The notes: generated from the letters alone by a model not told the origin. Positions 15,495 to 24,178 are shown, numbered from the stretch's first letter. The stretch is 64,000 nucleotides of DNA from G963667075 sp963667075 (GCA_963667075.1 OY762938.1:1-64000), one strand, 5' to 3'. Numbers and translations: made by a program.

Positions 15495-16322
15495 ATGAAA
15501 AGAATTCGTATTACACTGGATATAGAGATATCCAATGATCTTCCCTTTACCTTACTGGCTGGGCCTTGTGCGATGGAAAGTCGTGACCATGCATTTGATA
15601 TGGCAGGGGCCTTGAAGGAGATAACGGGGAAGCTGGGCCTGAATTTTGTCTATAAAAGTTCTTTTGATAAAGCGAACCGGACGTCTTTGACAGGGGCGCG
15701 CGGTGTTGGGATAGATGAAGGGCTTAAGGTCTTTAGTGATCTCAAAAAAGAGCTTGGCGTGCCTGTGATTACGGATATTCATACGGCTGAACAATGCGCT
15801 GACGTGGCCACTGTTGTGGATATTTTGCAAATCCCTGCGTTTTTGTGCCGTCAAACAGATTTACTTGTCGCGGCAGCGAAAACAGGCAAGCCGTTGAATG
15901 TCAAAAAAGGACAGTTTTTGGCCCCTTGGGACATGAAAAACGTCATAAAGAAAATAACAGATAGCGGCAATGATAACGTTATGCTGTGTGAGCGCGGGGC
16001 GAGCTTTGGGTATAACACGCTTGTCTCTGATATGCGTTCTCTCCCGATTATGGCTGAAACCGGCTATCCGGTTGTTTATGATGCAACGCACTCTGTGCAG
16101 CAACCCGGCGGGCAAGGAGAGTCTTCCGGGGGACAGCGTGAATATGTGCCGGTTCTGGCGCGCGCGGCTGTGGCTGTGGGGGTCGGGGCTGTGTTCATGG
16201 AAACACATCAAGATCCTGATAAAGGGTTATCGGATGGACCGAATATGGTAAGGCTGGATGACATGCCGGCATTGCTGGAAGAGCTAATGAAAATTGATGA
16301 GATCGCAAAAAACAGGAGTTAA
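15495..16322 (+). CDS. kdsA: 3-deoxy-8-phosphooctulonate (KDO-8-P) synthase
   Basis: KdsA condenses phosphoenolpyruvate with arabinose-5-phosphate to give KDO-8-phosphate, for the lipid A-core of LPS. The 275 residues show LLAGPCAMESRDHA, YKSSFDKANRTS, TDIHTAEQ, IPAFLCRQTDLL, KKGQFLAPWDMKN and YDATHSVQQPGG. TTGAAA (15461) and TATGCT (15483), 16 bases apart, are a possible promoter. If used, the mRNA would start at or near the ATG, making it nearly leaderless. The nearest purine-rich site, AGAGG, is 12 bases from the ATG. eno follows after 6 bases. Confidence 0.97.
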   Translation: MKRIRITLDIEISNDLPFTLLAGPCAMESRDHAFDMAGALKEITGKLGLNFVYKSSFDKANRTSLTGARGVGIDEGLKVFSDLKKELGVPVITDIHTAEQCADVATVVDILQIPAFLCRQTDLLVAAAKTGKPLNVKKGQFLAPWDMKNVIKKITDSGNDNVMLCERGASFGYNTLVSDMRSLPIMAETGYPVVYDATHSVQQPGGQGESSGGQREYVPVLARAAVAVGVGAVFMETHQDPDKGLSDGPNMVRLDDMPALLEELMKIDEIAKNRS

Positions 16323-16328
16323 AGCAAA

Positions 16329-17639
16329 ATGACAGGTATTATGGACATTCACGGGAGACAAATTCTGGATAGCCGCGGTAATCCGACGGTAGAAGTTGAA
16401 GTGATCCTTGACAGCGGTGCTATGGGGCGGGCGGCTGTCCCTTCAGGGGCTTCGACGGGGGCTCATGAGGCTGTTGAATTGCGTGATGGTAAAAAGGATT
16501 TTTATAACGGCAAGAGCGTTTTAAAAGCCGTTGACTATGTGAATGAAGATTTGAGGGAGGCTCTTATCGGCGTTGATGCAGAAGATCAAATGATGATAGA
16601 TCATGTCATGATTGATCTGGATGGGACAGAGAATAAAGGCTCGTTTGGCGCGAATGCCATATTAGGTGTCTCTCTGGCGATGTCCCATGCGATGGCGGAT
16701 GAGCTTGATATGCCGTTATACCGCTATCTTGGTGGCCCTTTTGCGCATCTTTTGCCAACGCCTATGATGAATATTCTAAACGGTGGACAACATGCGGATA
16801 ACCCTGTGGATATTCAGGAATTTATGGTTATGCCAGTTTCTGCGCCTAGTTTAAGCGAAGCGGTTAGAGCTGGGTCCGAGATTTTTCATGCGCTGAAAAA
16901 GAACCTCTCTGAAGCCGGATTGAATACGAATGTAGGAGATGAAGGTGGCTTTGCGCCGGCTGTGAATTCATCGGAGCAAGCTCTTGATTTCATTATGAAA
17001 TCTATTGAAAGTGCGGGATACAGACCGGGTGAGGATATTGTGCTGGCGCTCGACTCCGCTTCCACAGAATTTTTTGCGGATGGGAAATACAATCTTAAAG
17101 GCGAAGGCAAAGTGCTAAGTTCTGATGAGATGATCCGTTATTACGAAGATCTTATTACGCGCTATCCTATTATGTCGATTGAAGATGGTCTGGCCGAAGA
17201 TGACTGGGATGGCTGGGTTAATCTGACCCGTGCGCTTGGTCATCGTGTCCAGCTTGTTGGGGATGATTTGTTTGTGACCAATCCAAAACGCCTCAAACAA
17301 GGCATTGATATGGGGGCTGGGAATGCTATCCTTGTTAAAGTAAACCAGATAGGTACGCTTACAGAAACGCTCCAGACCATTGAAATGGCCCAAAAAGCCG
17401 GTTTTGGGGTTGTTTTGTCACACCGCTCTGGTGAAACAGAGGATACAACGATTGCGGATATTGCGGTTGCTACAAATGCCGGTCAGATTAAGACAGGCTC
17501 TTTGTCCCGTTCTGACCGTGTTGCAAAATATAACCAGCTTATGCGTATAGAGGAAGAGCTCGGCCTGTCTGCGGCGTATGCTGGGGGCCAAATCTTTGAA
17601 AAAAAGCGGCTGGCTGAAAAGCAAAAGGATGCGGCTTAG
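16329..17639 (+). CDS. eno: Enolase
   Basis: Enolase interconverts 2-phosphoglycerate and phosphoenolpyruvate and needs Mg. The 436 residues are complete: ILDSRGNPTVEVEV, AVPSGASTGAHEAVELRD, the catalytic glutamate and metal ligands in LNVGDEGGFAP-type sequence (NTNVGDEGGFAPAV), SIEDGLAEDDW, VGDDLFVTNPKRL, and LSHRSGETEDTTIADIAVA. It lies 6 bases downstream of kdsA, placing the PEP-producing enzyme next to the PEP-using KdsA. yqgE follows after 10 bases. Confidence 0.98.
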   Translation: MTGIMDIHGRQILDSRGNPTVEVEVILDSGAMGRAAVPSGASTGAHEAVELRDGKKDFYNGKSVLKAVDYVNEDLREALIGVDAEDQMMIDHVMIDLDGTENKGSFGANAILGVSLAMSHAMADELDMPLYRYLGGPFAHLLPTPMMNILNGGQHADNPVDIQEFMVMPVSAPSLSEAVRAGSEIFHALKKNLSEAGLNTNVGDEGGFAPAVNSSEQALDFIMKSIESAGYRPGEDIVLALDSASTEFFADGKYNLKGEGKVLSSDEMIRYYEDLITRYPIMSIEDGLAEDDWDGWVNLTRALGHRVQLVGDDLFVTNPKRLKQGIDMGAGNAILVKVNQIGTLTETLQTIEMAQKAGFGVVLSHRSGETEDTTIADIAVATNAGQIKTGSLSRSDRVAKYNQLMRIEEELGLSAAYAGGQIFEKKRLAEKQKDAA

Positions 17640-17649
17640 TTCGTAAAAC

Positions 17650-18270
17650 ATGTTTAAAACGCCCAAAGCGGCCAGACTGTATTTTCTTCTCGCAGCATTG
17701 TTTTTGATGTTGCCGGCTCTGATGAGCCTTTATAAAGGGGAAACGGGCCGCTTTGTTGTCGCTGCAGGAAAGCTTTCGCAAGAGCCGTTTAAAGGCACGA
17801 TTATCTACATGCATAGGCATTCTTTGGAAGGGGCTTTCGGCTTTGTTGTGAATAAACAGCTTGATTTAAGCACGTTTGATGGGCCTGCTTTTATAAAAGA
17901 AGCGGATATCCCTGTTTTCTGGGGCGGGCCTGTGAAATTTCCTCATGAGATATATATCCTTGAACGCATAGATAATCCACCTTATGTGCTGGTAAAAAAA
18001 CTGGGGGCTATGGAAGAAGAAAATGCAGAAATCCTTTCTTTTATCAAAGCGTCTATAGTGGCAGGCGAAGGTAAATATAAAGTGCTGGCTGGCTATGCTG
18101 GCTGGGGGCACTTACAGTTGGAATCTGAATTCATAAGAGGCAATTGGACGACGGTAAATCCTGATCTGGCTCTTGTGTTTTCTCTTGATGTAGATCAGGC
18201 GGAAAGCTGGGCAAGGCAGCTCTCAAAAGCGAATAAAGAGCGGCCCTTAAAAGAGACGAAAATATTTTAA
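17650..18270 (+). CDS. YqgE/AlgH-family protein with N-terminal membrane segment
   Basis: The 206 residues match the YqgE/AlgH (DUF179) family: GTIIYMHRHSLEGAFGFVVNKQ near residues 50-70, the GGPV loop, and GYAGWGHLQLESEFIRGNW near 145-163. The function of this family is not settled. Unusually for it, the protein begins with a charged stretch and a hydrophobic segment (about residues 11-28, YFLLAALFLMLPALMSL), so it may be exported or anchored instead of cytosolic. The ATG is the only suitable start and sits 10 bases after the eno stop, which implies co-transcription. Confidence 0.82.
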   Translation: MFKTPKAARLYFLLAALFLMLPALMSLYKGETGRFVVAAGKLSQEPFKGTIIYMHRHSLEGAFGFVVNKQLDLSTFDGPAFIKEADIPVFWGGPVKFPHEIYILERIDNPPYVLVKKLGAMEEENAEILSFIKASIVAGEGKYKVLAGYAGWGHLQLESEFIRGNWTTVNPDLALVFSLDVDQAESWARQLSKANKERPLKETKIF

Positions 18271-18375
18271 AATAAAAAAACGAATCACATGAGTGACTTA
18301 TCCAGAAGATTCTCTCTTTGTTCTGGTTTAAGTGTTTGACTCTGTTCGCTTTTTTGTTGCGCAAGTGATTCGTTT
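18271..18375 (-). ncRNA. Candidate small RNA on the minus strand
   Basis: Between yqgE and ftsB, the minus strand shows a possible -10 TATAGA (18386-18381), then an 11-base arm AAACGAATCAC (18375-18365) whose perfect complement GTGATTCGTTT (18288-18278) is followed by a run of seven T ending at 18274. A second helix, CCAGAA/TTCTGG (18326-18321 with 18307-18302), is nested inside with flanking CTTA/TAAG pairing. A folded transcript of about 100 bases ending in a terminator-like U-run is the simplest reading. The -35 is weak (TTCAAT at 17 bases). An alternative is a terminator for minus-strand transcripts only. Confidence 0.35.
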
Positions 18376-18391
18376 GTGATTCTATAGGGGC

Positions 18392-18712
18392 ATGAAAAGA
18401 CTGATTGAACAGGAATATATTGTAAGAAAGAATTTTTTGGGGCTATTGGCTTGCTGCCTTGCGGCATATTTTTCTTATCACATCGTTCAGGGCGATCGTA
18501 GCTATATGCGCTATATCAGTCTTTCTCAATCTATTCAAAAATATGAGATTGTTCATGAGACACTCTCGGCTGAAAAAGAAGCGTTGTACAAAAAAGTTAG
18601 TATGATGCGTCCCGGCAGTGTTGATAGAGATCTTGTTGAAGAGCAGGTTCGCAAAATCCTTGGTTTTCGCCACGCTCAGGAATGGGATTATCTTTCCCAT
18701 GATATGAAATAG
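18392..18712 (+). CDS. ftsB: FtsB/DivIC-family septum formation initiator
   Basis: This is a 106-residue bitopic protein: a basic N-terminus, one membrane segment (about 14-32, NFLGLLACCLAAYFSYHIV), then a heptad-rich coiled coil (about 40-75, ISLSQSIQKYEIVHETLS). The C-terminal motif MMRPGSVDRDLVEEQVRKILGF is typical of the alphaproteobacterial septum formation initiator family. FtsB-type proteins bridge FtsL and FtsQ at the division site. Position between eno and pdhA matches the common alphaproteobacterial order. Confidence 0.9.
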   Translation: MKRLIEQEYIVRKNFLGLLACCLAAYFSYHIVQGDRSYMRYISLSQSIQKYEIVHETLSAEKEALYKKVSMMRPGSVDRDLVEEQVRKILGFRHAQEWDYLSHDMK

Positions 18713-18848
18713 CCGGGCTCCTTTTGTGCGTCGCAGTACATCTCATGCTTTACGAAAACATTTTCAGCGTGTAAAAGCATAACCTGTGTGCAGGAATCTC
18801 TTCTTGCACTGTGTATGGAAAAAATATTTTTTTGAAATAAATCTATTC

Positions 18849-18895
18849 AGAGCCAAATCTGTTTCTTGAAACTGTTCCGGTGATGGCTCTTTTTT
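18849..18895 (+). terminator. Hairpin with T-run before pdhA (terminator or attenuator)
   Basis: AGAGCC (18849-18854) pairs with GGCTCT (18885-18890), followed by six T. Inside, GTTTC (18861) and GAAAC (18868) form a small stem around TT. This resembles an intrinsic terminator ending the eno-yqgE-ftsB transcript, 33 bases before the pdhA start codon. Since no clear promoter lies after it, it could also act as an attenuator in a pdhA leader. Confidence 0.5.
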
Positions 18896-18927
18896 ACTGT
18901 GTAGGAAGTAATAATAGGAGAAATTTT

Positions 18928-19962
18928 ATGTCTGCAGCCCAAAAGATGGCAAAGAAACGACCCAAGCTACAATCTGTCTCTAATAGTAACAGTGCGCCAG
19001 AGCCTACTGCTGAAGAAATGAAGAAATTTTATGGAGACATGCTGCTTATTAGACGGTTTGAAGAAAAATCTGCGCAGCTCTATGGGATGGGATTAATTGG
19101 CGGCTTTTGTCACCTTTATATCGGGGAAGAAGCTGTTGTTACGGGGCTTCAGTCCGTTCAGGAACCGCAGGACAGTGTTGTAACCTCTTATCGTGATCAT
19201 GGGCATATGCTGGCCTGTGATATGGACCCGGGCGGCGTTATGGCAGAGCTGACGGGCCGCATTGGAGGTTATTCCAGAGGGAAAGGCGGCTCTATGCACA
19301 TGTTTAGCAAGGAGAAAAATTTCTTCGGCGGTCATGGTATTGTCGGTGCTTCTGCGTCTGTCGGTACAGGGCTTGCCTTTTCACATAAATATAAGGGGGA
19401 CGGCGGTGTTGCTGTGACTTATATTGGGGATGGTGCCGCTAATCAGGGCCAAGTCGCTGAAAGTTACAATATGGCAGCCCTTTGGAAGTTGCCGGTGCTC
19501 TATATCATTGAGAATAATCTGTATGCTATGGGGACTGCCAAAGAAAGACATGCTGCAGGGGATCTTTACAGACGTGGTGAAGGCTTTGGTATTCCTGGTG
19601 AACAGGTGGATGGCATGGATGTTTTCGCTGTTCGTAATGCGGCACGTCAAGCTATTGATTATGTCAGGGCTGGTAATGGGCCTTATATTCTGGAAATGAT
19701 GACGTACCGTTATCGTGGGCACTCTATGTCTGATCCGGCGCAATACCGGAGCAAAGAAGAAGTGCAGGGATATAAGGACACAAGAGATCCGATCAGCACA
19801 CTCAAGGAAAAAATGCTGGAAGGTGATCACGTCACAGAGGCTGAGCTGAAAGATATCGAAAAAGAGATTAAGCGCAGAGTGAATGAAGCGGCTGAGTTTT
19901 CGAAAGAATCTCCAGAGCCTGATCCATCTGAACTCTGGACTGATGTTCTGGTCGAAGTTTAA
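18928..19962 (+). CDS. pdhA: Pyruvate dehydrogenase E1 component subunit alpha
   Basis: E1-alpha with PdhB decarboxylates pyruvate on thiamine diphosphate. The 344 residues include MLLIRRFEEKSAQLYGMGLI near 35-55, GFCHLYIGEEAVV, SYRDHGHMLA, GGKGGSMHMF-type sequence (RGKGGSMHMFSKE) and the TPP-Mg motif GDGAANQGQVAESYNMAALW. The phosphorylation-loop region is RYRGHSMSDPAQYR. ATG at 18928 is preceded by TAGGAG; an in-frame ATG at 18880 would start inside the hairpin. It heads the pdhA-pdhB-pdhC-lpd cluster. Confidence 0.97.
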   Translation: MSAAQKMAKKRPKLQSVSNSNSAPEPTAEEMKKFYGDMLLIRRFEEKSAQLYGMGLIGGFCHLYIGEEAVVTGLQSVQEPQDSVVTSYRDHGHMLACDMDPGGVMAELTGRIGGYSRGKGGSMHMFSKEKNFFGGHGIVGASASVGTGLAFSHKYKGDGGVAVTYIGDGAANQGQVAESYNMAALWKLPVLYIIENNLYAMGTAKERHAAGDLYRRGEGFGIPGEQVDGMDVFAVRNAARQAIDYVRAGNGPYILEMMTYRYRGHSMSDPAQYRSKEEVQGYKDTRDPISTLKEKMLEGDHVTEAELKDIEKEIKRRVNEAAEFSKESPEPDPSELWTDVLVEV

Positions 19963-20000
19963 GTAATAAAGCGATACGTAAAAAAGAGAAGAAGAGTAAC

Positions 20001-21398
20001 ATGACAATTGAAATTCTTATGCCGGCTCTGTCACCGACGATGACCAAGGGCAATCTGGCGAAATGGTTAAAAGCAGAAGGTGACAAGGTCGAATCTGGTG
20101 ACATTATAGCCGAGATTGAGACAGACAAGGCGACAATGGAAGTCGAAGCCGTTGATGAGGGCGTGATCGGAAAAATTCTGGTGCCGGAAGGGTCTCAGGA
20201 TGTGGCCGTGAACGCCCCGATTGCGCTTTTGTTGGAAGACGGTGAAAGCGAAGTAGGCGAAACATCTGCTCCTGCAGATACTTCTGTAGGAGAAGGTAGG
20301 GCATCTGTTGAATTAAGTGCTGAACTACTGGAAACGGAAAACAGGGATATTCTTTACGCCAGGGGCATCGTGGTTGAGCCACCGGCCTTTGATGAAGAAT
20401 CCTATATGGCCGACACGTACGAATGCACGGTTCGTGAAGCCTTGCGTGATGGTATGGCTGAGGAAATGAGAAAAGATGAAAATGTTTTCCTGCTCGGTGA
20501 GGAAGTGGCTGAATATCATGGCGCGTATAAGGTGTCTAACGGGCTGTTGGAAGAGTTTGGTGATAAGCGCGTTATTGATACACCCATCACAGAACACGGC
20601 TTTACGGGCATGAGCGTGGGGGCCGCTTATAACGGTCTTAAGCCGATTGTTGAGTTTATGACGATGAATTTTGCCATGCAGGCCATTGATCATATCATTA
20701 ACTCTGCTGCCAAGACGCTTTACATGGCTGGTGGCCAGATGGGCTGTCCTGTTGTTTTCCGGGGGCCTAATGGCGCGTCAGCCCGCGTGGCCGCACAGCA
20801 TTCACAGTGCTATGCCAGTTGGTATGCCCATGTGCCGGGCTTGAAGGTCGTGGCACCGTGGTCTTCAGCAGATGCCAAGGGGCTGATGAAAGCCGCCATA
20901 CGTGATCCTAATCCGGTCGTTGTGCTGGAAAATGAAATCATGTACGGCCAGTCTTTTGAAGCCCCAAAGAGCGATGATTACGTTATTCCGATCGGCCGGG
21001 CCAAAATTGAAAGAAAGGGAAGTGATGTGACCATTGTGGCGTTCTCTATCATGGTGGGTAAAGCCCTTGAAGCGGCCGAAGAACTGGCTGCGCAAGGCAT
21101 TGATGCGGAAGTGATTAACTTGCGTACCATTCGTCCCCTTGATCGTTATACGATTATTGAGAGTGTGAAGAAAACAAACCGGATTGTCTGTGTTGAAGAA
21201 GGCTGGCCTTTTGCCGGTATAGGGGCTGAAATAGCGGCCCTTATTGGAGAGCATGCCTTTGATTATCTGGACGCGCCTTTAAAACGTGTCTGTGCGGCCG
21301 ATGTGCCGATGCCCTATGCGGCCAATCTTGAAAAACTGGCCTTACCACAGGCTGATGACATAGTAACTGCTGCGAAAGAGGTGTGTTATGCCGATTAA
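20001..21398 (+). CDS. pdhB: Pyruvate dehydrogenase E1 subunit beta with N-terminal lipoyl domain
   Basis: The 465 residues start with a complete lipoyl domain (1-80; modified lysine in EIETDKATMEVE at about residue 43), followed by an Asp/Ala-rich linker and the E1-beta domain from about 135. That domain has VREALRDGMAEEM, FLLGEEVAEYHGAYKVS, DTPITEHGFTGMSVGAA, RGPNGASARVAAQHSQ and CVEEGWPFAGIG. A lipoyl domain on E1-beta is a known feature of several alphaproteobacteria. Its DNA is strongly similar to the start of pdhC, indicating duplication of the domain. The 3' end overlaps the pdhC start by 11 bases. Confidence 0.97.
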   Translation: MTIEILMPALSPTMTKGNLAKWLKAEGDKVESGDIIAEIETDKATMEVEAVDEGVIGKILVPEGSQDVAVNAPIALLLEDGESEVGETSAPADTSVGEGRASVELSAELLETENRDILYARGIVVEPPAFDEESYMADTYECTVREALRDGMAEEMRKDENVFLLGEEVAEYHGAYKVSNGLLEEFGDKRVIDTPITEHGFTGMSVGAAYNGLKPIVEFMTMNFAMQAIDHIINSAAKTLYMAGGQMGCPVVFRGPNGASARVAAQHSQCYASWYAHVPGLKVVAPWSSADAKGLMKAAIRDPNPVVVLENEIMYGQSFEAPKSDDYVIPIGRAKIERKGSDVTIVAFSIMVGKALEAAEELAAQGIDAEVINLRTIRPLDRYTIIESVKKTNRIVCVEEGWPFAGIGAEIAALIGEHAFDYLDAPLKRVCAADVPMPYAANLEKLALPQADDIVTAAKEVCYAD

Positions 21399-22677
21399 TA
21401 TTTTAATGCCAGCCCTGTCCCCGACAATGAAAGAAGGGACGCTTGCCAAATGGCTTAAGGCGGAAGGCGATTCCGTTGAATCCGGTGAGGTTATTGCCGA
21501 GATCGAGACCGATAAAGCCACAATGGAAGTTGAGGCTGTCGATGATGGCGTTATAGGAAAAATCGTGATAGAAGCCGGCACGGAAAATGTCCCGGTTAAT
21601 GGCGTTATTGCTATTCTTTTGGAAGAAGGTGAAAGTGCTGCCGATATAGAGGTAGAGGTTGCTGCGTCTGTTTCTTCACCAAAAGAAGAAAGCAAAAAGG
21701 CTGACCAAAAAAGAGAGGCTATACATTTGCCGCCACCTGGAAATGCTTCTGGAAACCGTATTTTTGTTTCTCCATTAGCACGCAGAATTGCGGCTGAAAA
21801 AGGGCTTGATCTTTCGTCTATTAAAGGAACAGGGCCTCGTGGCAGGATTGTTAAAGCCGATGTGATCGGCGTGGATTCAAAAGCACTGGTCGCGCAGGAA
21901 AAATCGGCTGTGCCGCAACAAACTACCGCACCATCTGCTGCGCCCGCCTCTGCTGGACCAGATGCGAAACAGCTTTCTGATATGCTGGGGATGGATTACG
22001 AAGAAATGCCAAACAATAATGTTCGGAAAATGGTGGCAAGCCGTTTGTCTGACTCCAAGCAGACTGCGCCACATTTTTATCTGAACATTGATTGTGAGCT
22101 GGACGCGCTTCTTGAGTTGCGTAAACAGATTAACGGACAGGCCGCCGGCGAATACAAAGTCTCTGTGAACGACTTTATCATCAAGGCGGTGGCACAGGCT
22201 TTGAAATCCTATCCGCCGGCGAATGTCGCCTGGACGGATAATGCTATTTTGCAATACAAATCCTCTGATATTTCTGTCGCGGTTGCTACGGATAACGGCT
22301 TGATTACACCGATTGTAAAGGCCGCTGAAACAAAGGGTTTGCGTACTATTTCAGAGGAAATGAAAGATCTCGCCGGGCGTGCGCGTGAAGGAAAACTCCA
22401 GCCAGCCGAATTTCAAGGGGGGACGTTTACCGTTTCTAATCTCGGGATGTTCGGAATCAAGAGCTTTTCTGCCATTATCAATCCGCCGCAGGGCTGTATC
22501 CTAGCCGTTGGGGCAGGGGTGCAAAAGCCTGTTGTGAAAAAAGGCGAGATCACCATTGCAACAGTGATGAGCTGTACATTGTCAGTGGATCATCGCTCTG
22601 TCGATGGTGCTGTGGGCGCGCAATTCCTGCAACACTTTAAACGTAACATCGAACAACCTATGAATATGCTGGTATAA
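21388..22677 (+). CDS. pdhC: Dihydrolipoamide acetyltransferase (E2) of pyruvate dehydrogenase
   Basis: E2 passes the acetyl group from lipoamide to CoA and forms the core of the complex. The 429 residues show one lipoyl domain (1-80, lysine in ETDKATMEVEAV), a linker, the peripheral subunit-binding domain (about 128-163, FVSPLARRIAAEKGLDLS), and an Ala/Pro hinge. The catalytic domain ends in the active-site LSVDHRSVDGAVGAQFLQ. A second marker is FTVSNLGMFGIKSFSAIINPPQ. Overlap with pdhB indicates coupling, and lpd starts 4 bases after its stop. Confidence 0.97.
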   Translation: MPINILMPALSPTMKEGTLAKWLKAEGDSVESGEVIAEIETDKATMEVEAVDDGVIGKIVIEAGTENVPVNGVIAILLEEGESAADIEVEVAASVSSPKEESKKADQKREAIHLPPPGNASGNRIFVSPLARRIAAEKGLDLSSIKGTGPRGRIVKADVIGVDSKALVAQEKSAVPQQTTAPSAAPASAGPDAKQLSDMLGMDYEEMPNNNVRKMVASRLSDSKQTAPHFYLNIDCELDALLELRKQINGQAAGEYKVSVNDFIIKAVAQALKSYPPANVAWTDNAILQYKSSDISVAVATDNGLITPIVKAAETKGLRTISEEMKDLAGRAREGKLQPAEFQGGTFTVSNLGMFGIKSFSAIINPPQGCILAVGAGVQKPVVKKGEITIATVMSCTLSVDHRSVDGAVGAQFLQHFKRNIEQPMNMLV

Positions 22678-22681
22678 TAAA

Positions 22682-24082
22682 ATGTCTGAAAATAACTTTG
22701 ATTTAATTGTCGTTGGTGGCGGACCGGGTGGCTATGTAGCGGCTATTCGTGCAGCACAGCTCAAAATGAAGGTAGCTTTGGTAGAGGCTAATCATCTGGG
22801 CGGCGTGTGCCTTAATTGGGGATGTATTCCGACAAAGGCACTGTTGCGATCCAGTGAACAATACTACCATATGACTCATGCAGAGCAGTTCGGCATTAAA
22901 GCCAAAGGGGTAGAGTTTGATTTTAAGAAAATCGTTGAAAGGTCAAGAGGGGTCTCAAAACAGCTCTCTATGGGGGTTCAGCATCTTCTTAAAAAGAATA
23001 AAGTGACTGTAATCGAAGGATACGGGAAATTGCTGGGTAAAGGCCAATTGTCGGTCGAAAAGAAAGACAAGAAAACCGAAACCCTTTCGGCAAAGCATAT
23101 CATTATAGCAACAGGGGCGCGGGGCCGTGCGCTGCCGGGTTTGGAACCTGATGGGAAACAGGTCTGGGGGTATAAAGATGCGCTTGTACCGGAAGATATG
23201 CCAAAATCGCTCCTTGTGATTGGTTCCGGGGCTATTGGTGTTGAGTTTGCGAATTTTTATCACCAATTGGGTGCAGATGTCACCATCGTAGAAGTGATGG
23301 ACCGCATTGTGCCGGTCGAAGATGAAGAGATTTCAGCTTTTGCAAAAAAAGCCTTTGAAGCGCGTGGTTTGAAAGTGCTTACCAGTGCAAAAGTTCAAAA
23401 GCTTGATAAAGATAAAAATGGTGTAACGGCGCATGTCGAGGTAGCTGGTAAGGTTCAGAAAATTACCGTTGAGAAAGTAATTTCGGCGGTTGGCATTGTG
23501 CCTAACACGGAGAATATCGGTCTTGAAAAGACTAAAGTAAAGCTTGATCGGGGGCATATTGTAACGAATGAATGGCTGGAAACGGATGAACCGGGCGTTT
23601 ATGCCATTGGTGATGTGACGGCGCCACCATGGCTCGCGCACAAGGCCTCTCATGAAGGTGTTATTTGTGTTGAGAAAATTGCCGGCGTTAAAGGCGTTCA
23701 TCCTTTGAATAAACGGAATATTCCGGGCTGTACCTATTGCATGCCGCAAATTGCCTCTGTGGGGCTGACGGAAAAAGCGGCTAAAGAAAAAGGCTATGAG
23801 ATCAAAGTTGGACGTTTTTCTTTTATGGGGAACGGTAAAGCCATTGCGATGGGGGAACCAGAGGGCCTTATTAAAACAGTCTTTGATGCTAAAACCGGGG
23901 AGCTTTTAGGGGCTCATATGATTGGTCACGAAGTCACAGAAATGATACAAGGCTATGGCATTGCTAAAACGTTGGAAACGACGGAAGAAGATTTGATGCA
24001 TACGGTGTTTGCTCATCCCACTTTGTCGGAAATGATGCATGAAAGTGTGCTTGATGCGTATGGCAAAGTCATTCATATGTAG
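22682..24082 (+). CDS. lpd: Dihydrolipoyl dehydrogenase (E3)
   Basis: E3 reoxidises dihydrolipoamide with FAD and NAD. The 466 residues contain the FAD site VVGGGPGGYVAAIRAAQL, the redox disulphide GGVCLNWGCIPTKALL (Cys pair about 43 and 48), NAD site VIGSGAIGVEFANFY, FAD site GVYAIGDVTAPPWLAHKASHEG, and the dimer-interface His-Glu in FAHPTLSEMMHES near the C-terminus. It ends the pdh cluster. The vapBC promoter and operator follow directly, before lipA. Confidence 0.97.
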   Translation: MSENNFDLIVVGGGPGGYVAAIRAAQLKMKVALVEANHLGGVCLNWGCIPTKALLRSSEQYYHMTHAEQFGIKAKGVEFDFKKIVERSRGVSKQLSMGVQHLLKKNKVTVIEGYGKLLGKGQLSVEKKDKKTETLSAKHIIIATGARGRALPGLEPDGKQVWGYKDALVPEDMPKSLLVIGSGAIGVEFANFYHQLGADVTIVEVMDRIVPVEDEEISAFAKKAFEARGLKVLTSAKVQKLDKDKNGVTAHVEVAGKVQKITVEKVISAVGIVPNTENIGLEKTKVKLDRGHIVTNEWLETDEPGVYAIGDVTAPPWLAHKASHEGVICVEKIAGVKGVHPLNKRNIPGCTYCMPQIASVGLTEKAAKEKGYEIKVGRFSFMGNGKAIAMGEPEGLIKTVFDAKTGELLGAHMIGHEVTEMIQGYGIAKTLETTEEDLMHTVFAHPTLSEMMHESVLDAYGKVIHM

Positions 24083-24085
24083 GAG

Positions 24086-24138
24086 CGTTATCGCTACGTG
24101 ATAACGTCGTTGACATCGTGTGATGATAACGTTATCAT
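24086..24138 (+). promoter_or_regulatory. vapBC promoter with palindromic operators
   Basis: TTGACA (24110-24115) and TATCAT (24133-24138) are 17 bases apart, a near-consensus promoter. The -10 lies in a perfect 16-base palindrome, ATGATAACGTTATCAT (24123-24138). A second inverted repeat with the same half-sites, CGTTATC and GATAACG (24086-24092 and 24100-24106), lies upstream of the -35. Four GTTATC/GATAAC half-sites around one promoter strongly suggest operators for the VapB repressor, alone or with VapC, as is known for VapBC modules. Confidence 0.75.
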
Positions 24139-24178
24139 GTATGTATATCGTTAATCTTCTAATCAAAGGAATAATGCT

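Noticed and set aside
18278..18375. A LexA box near ftsB from the GTTC groups in the candidate small RNA region
   Set aside because: The GTTC and GTTT groups there are not 7 bases apart, so they do not fit the alphaproteobacterial LexA pattern.
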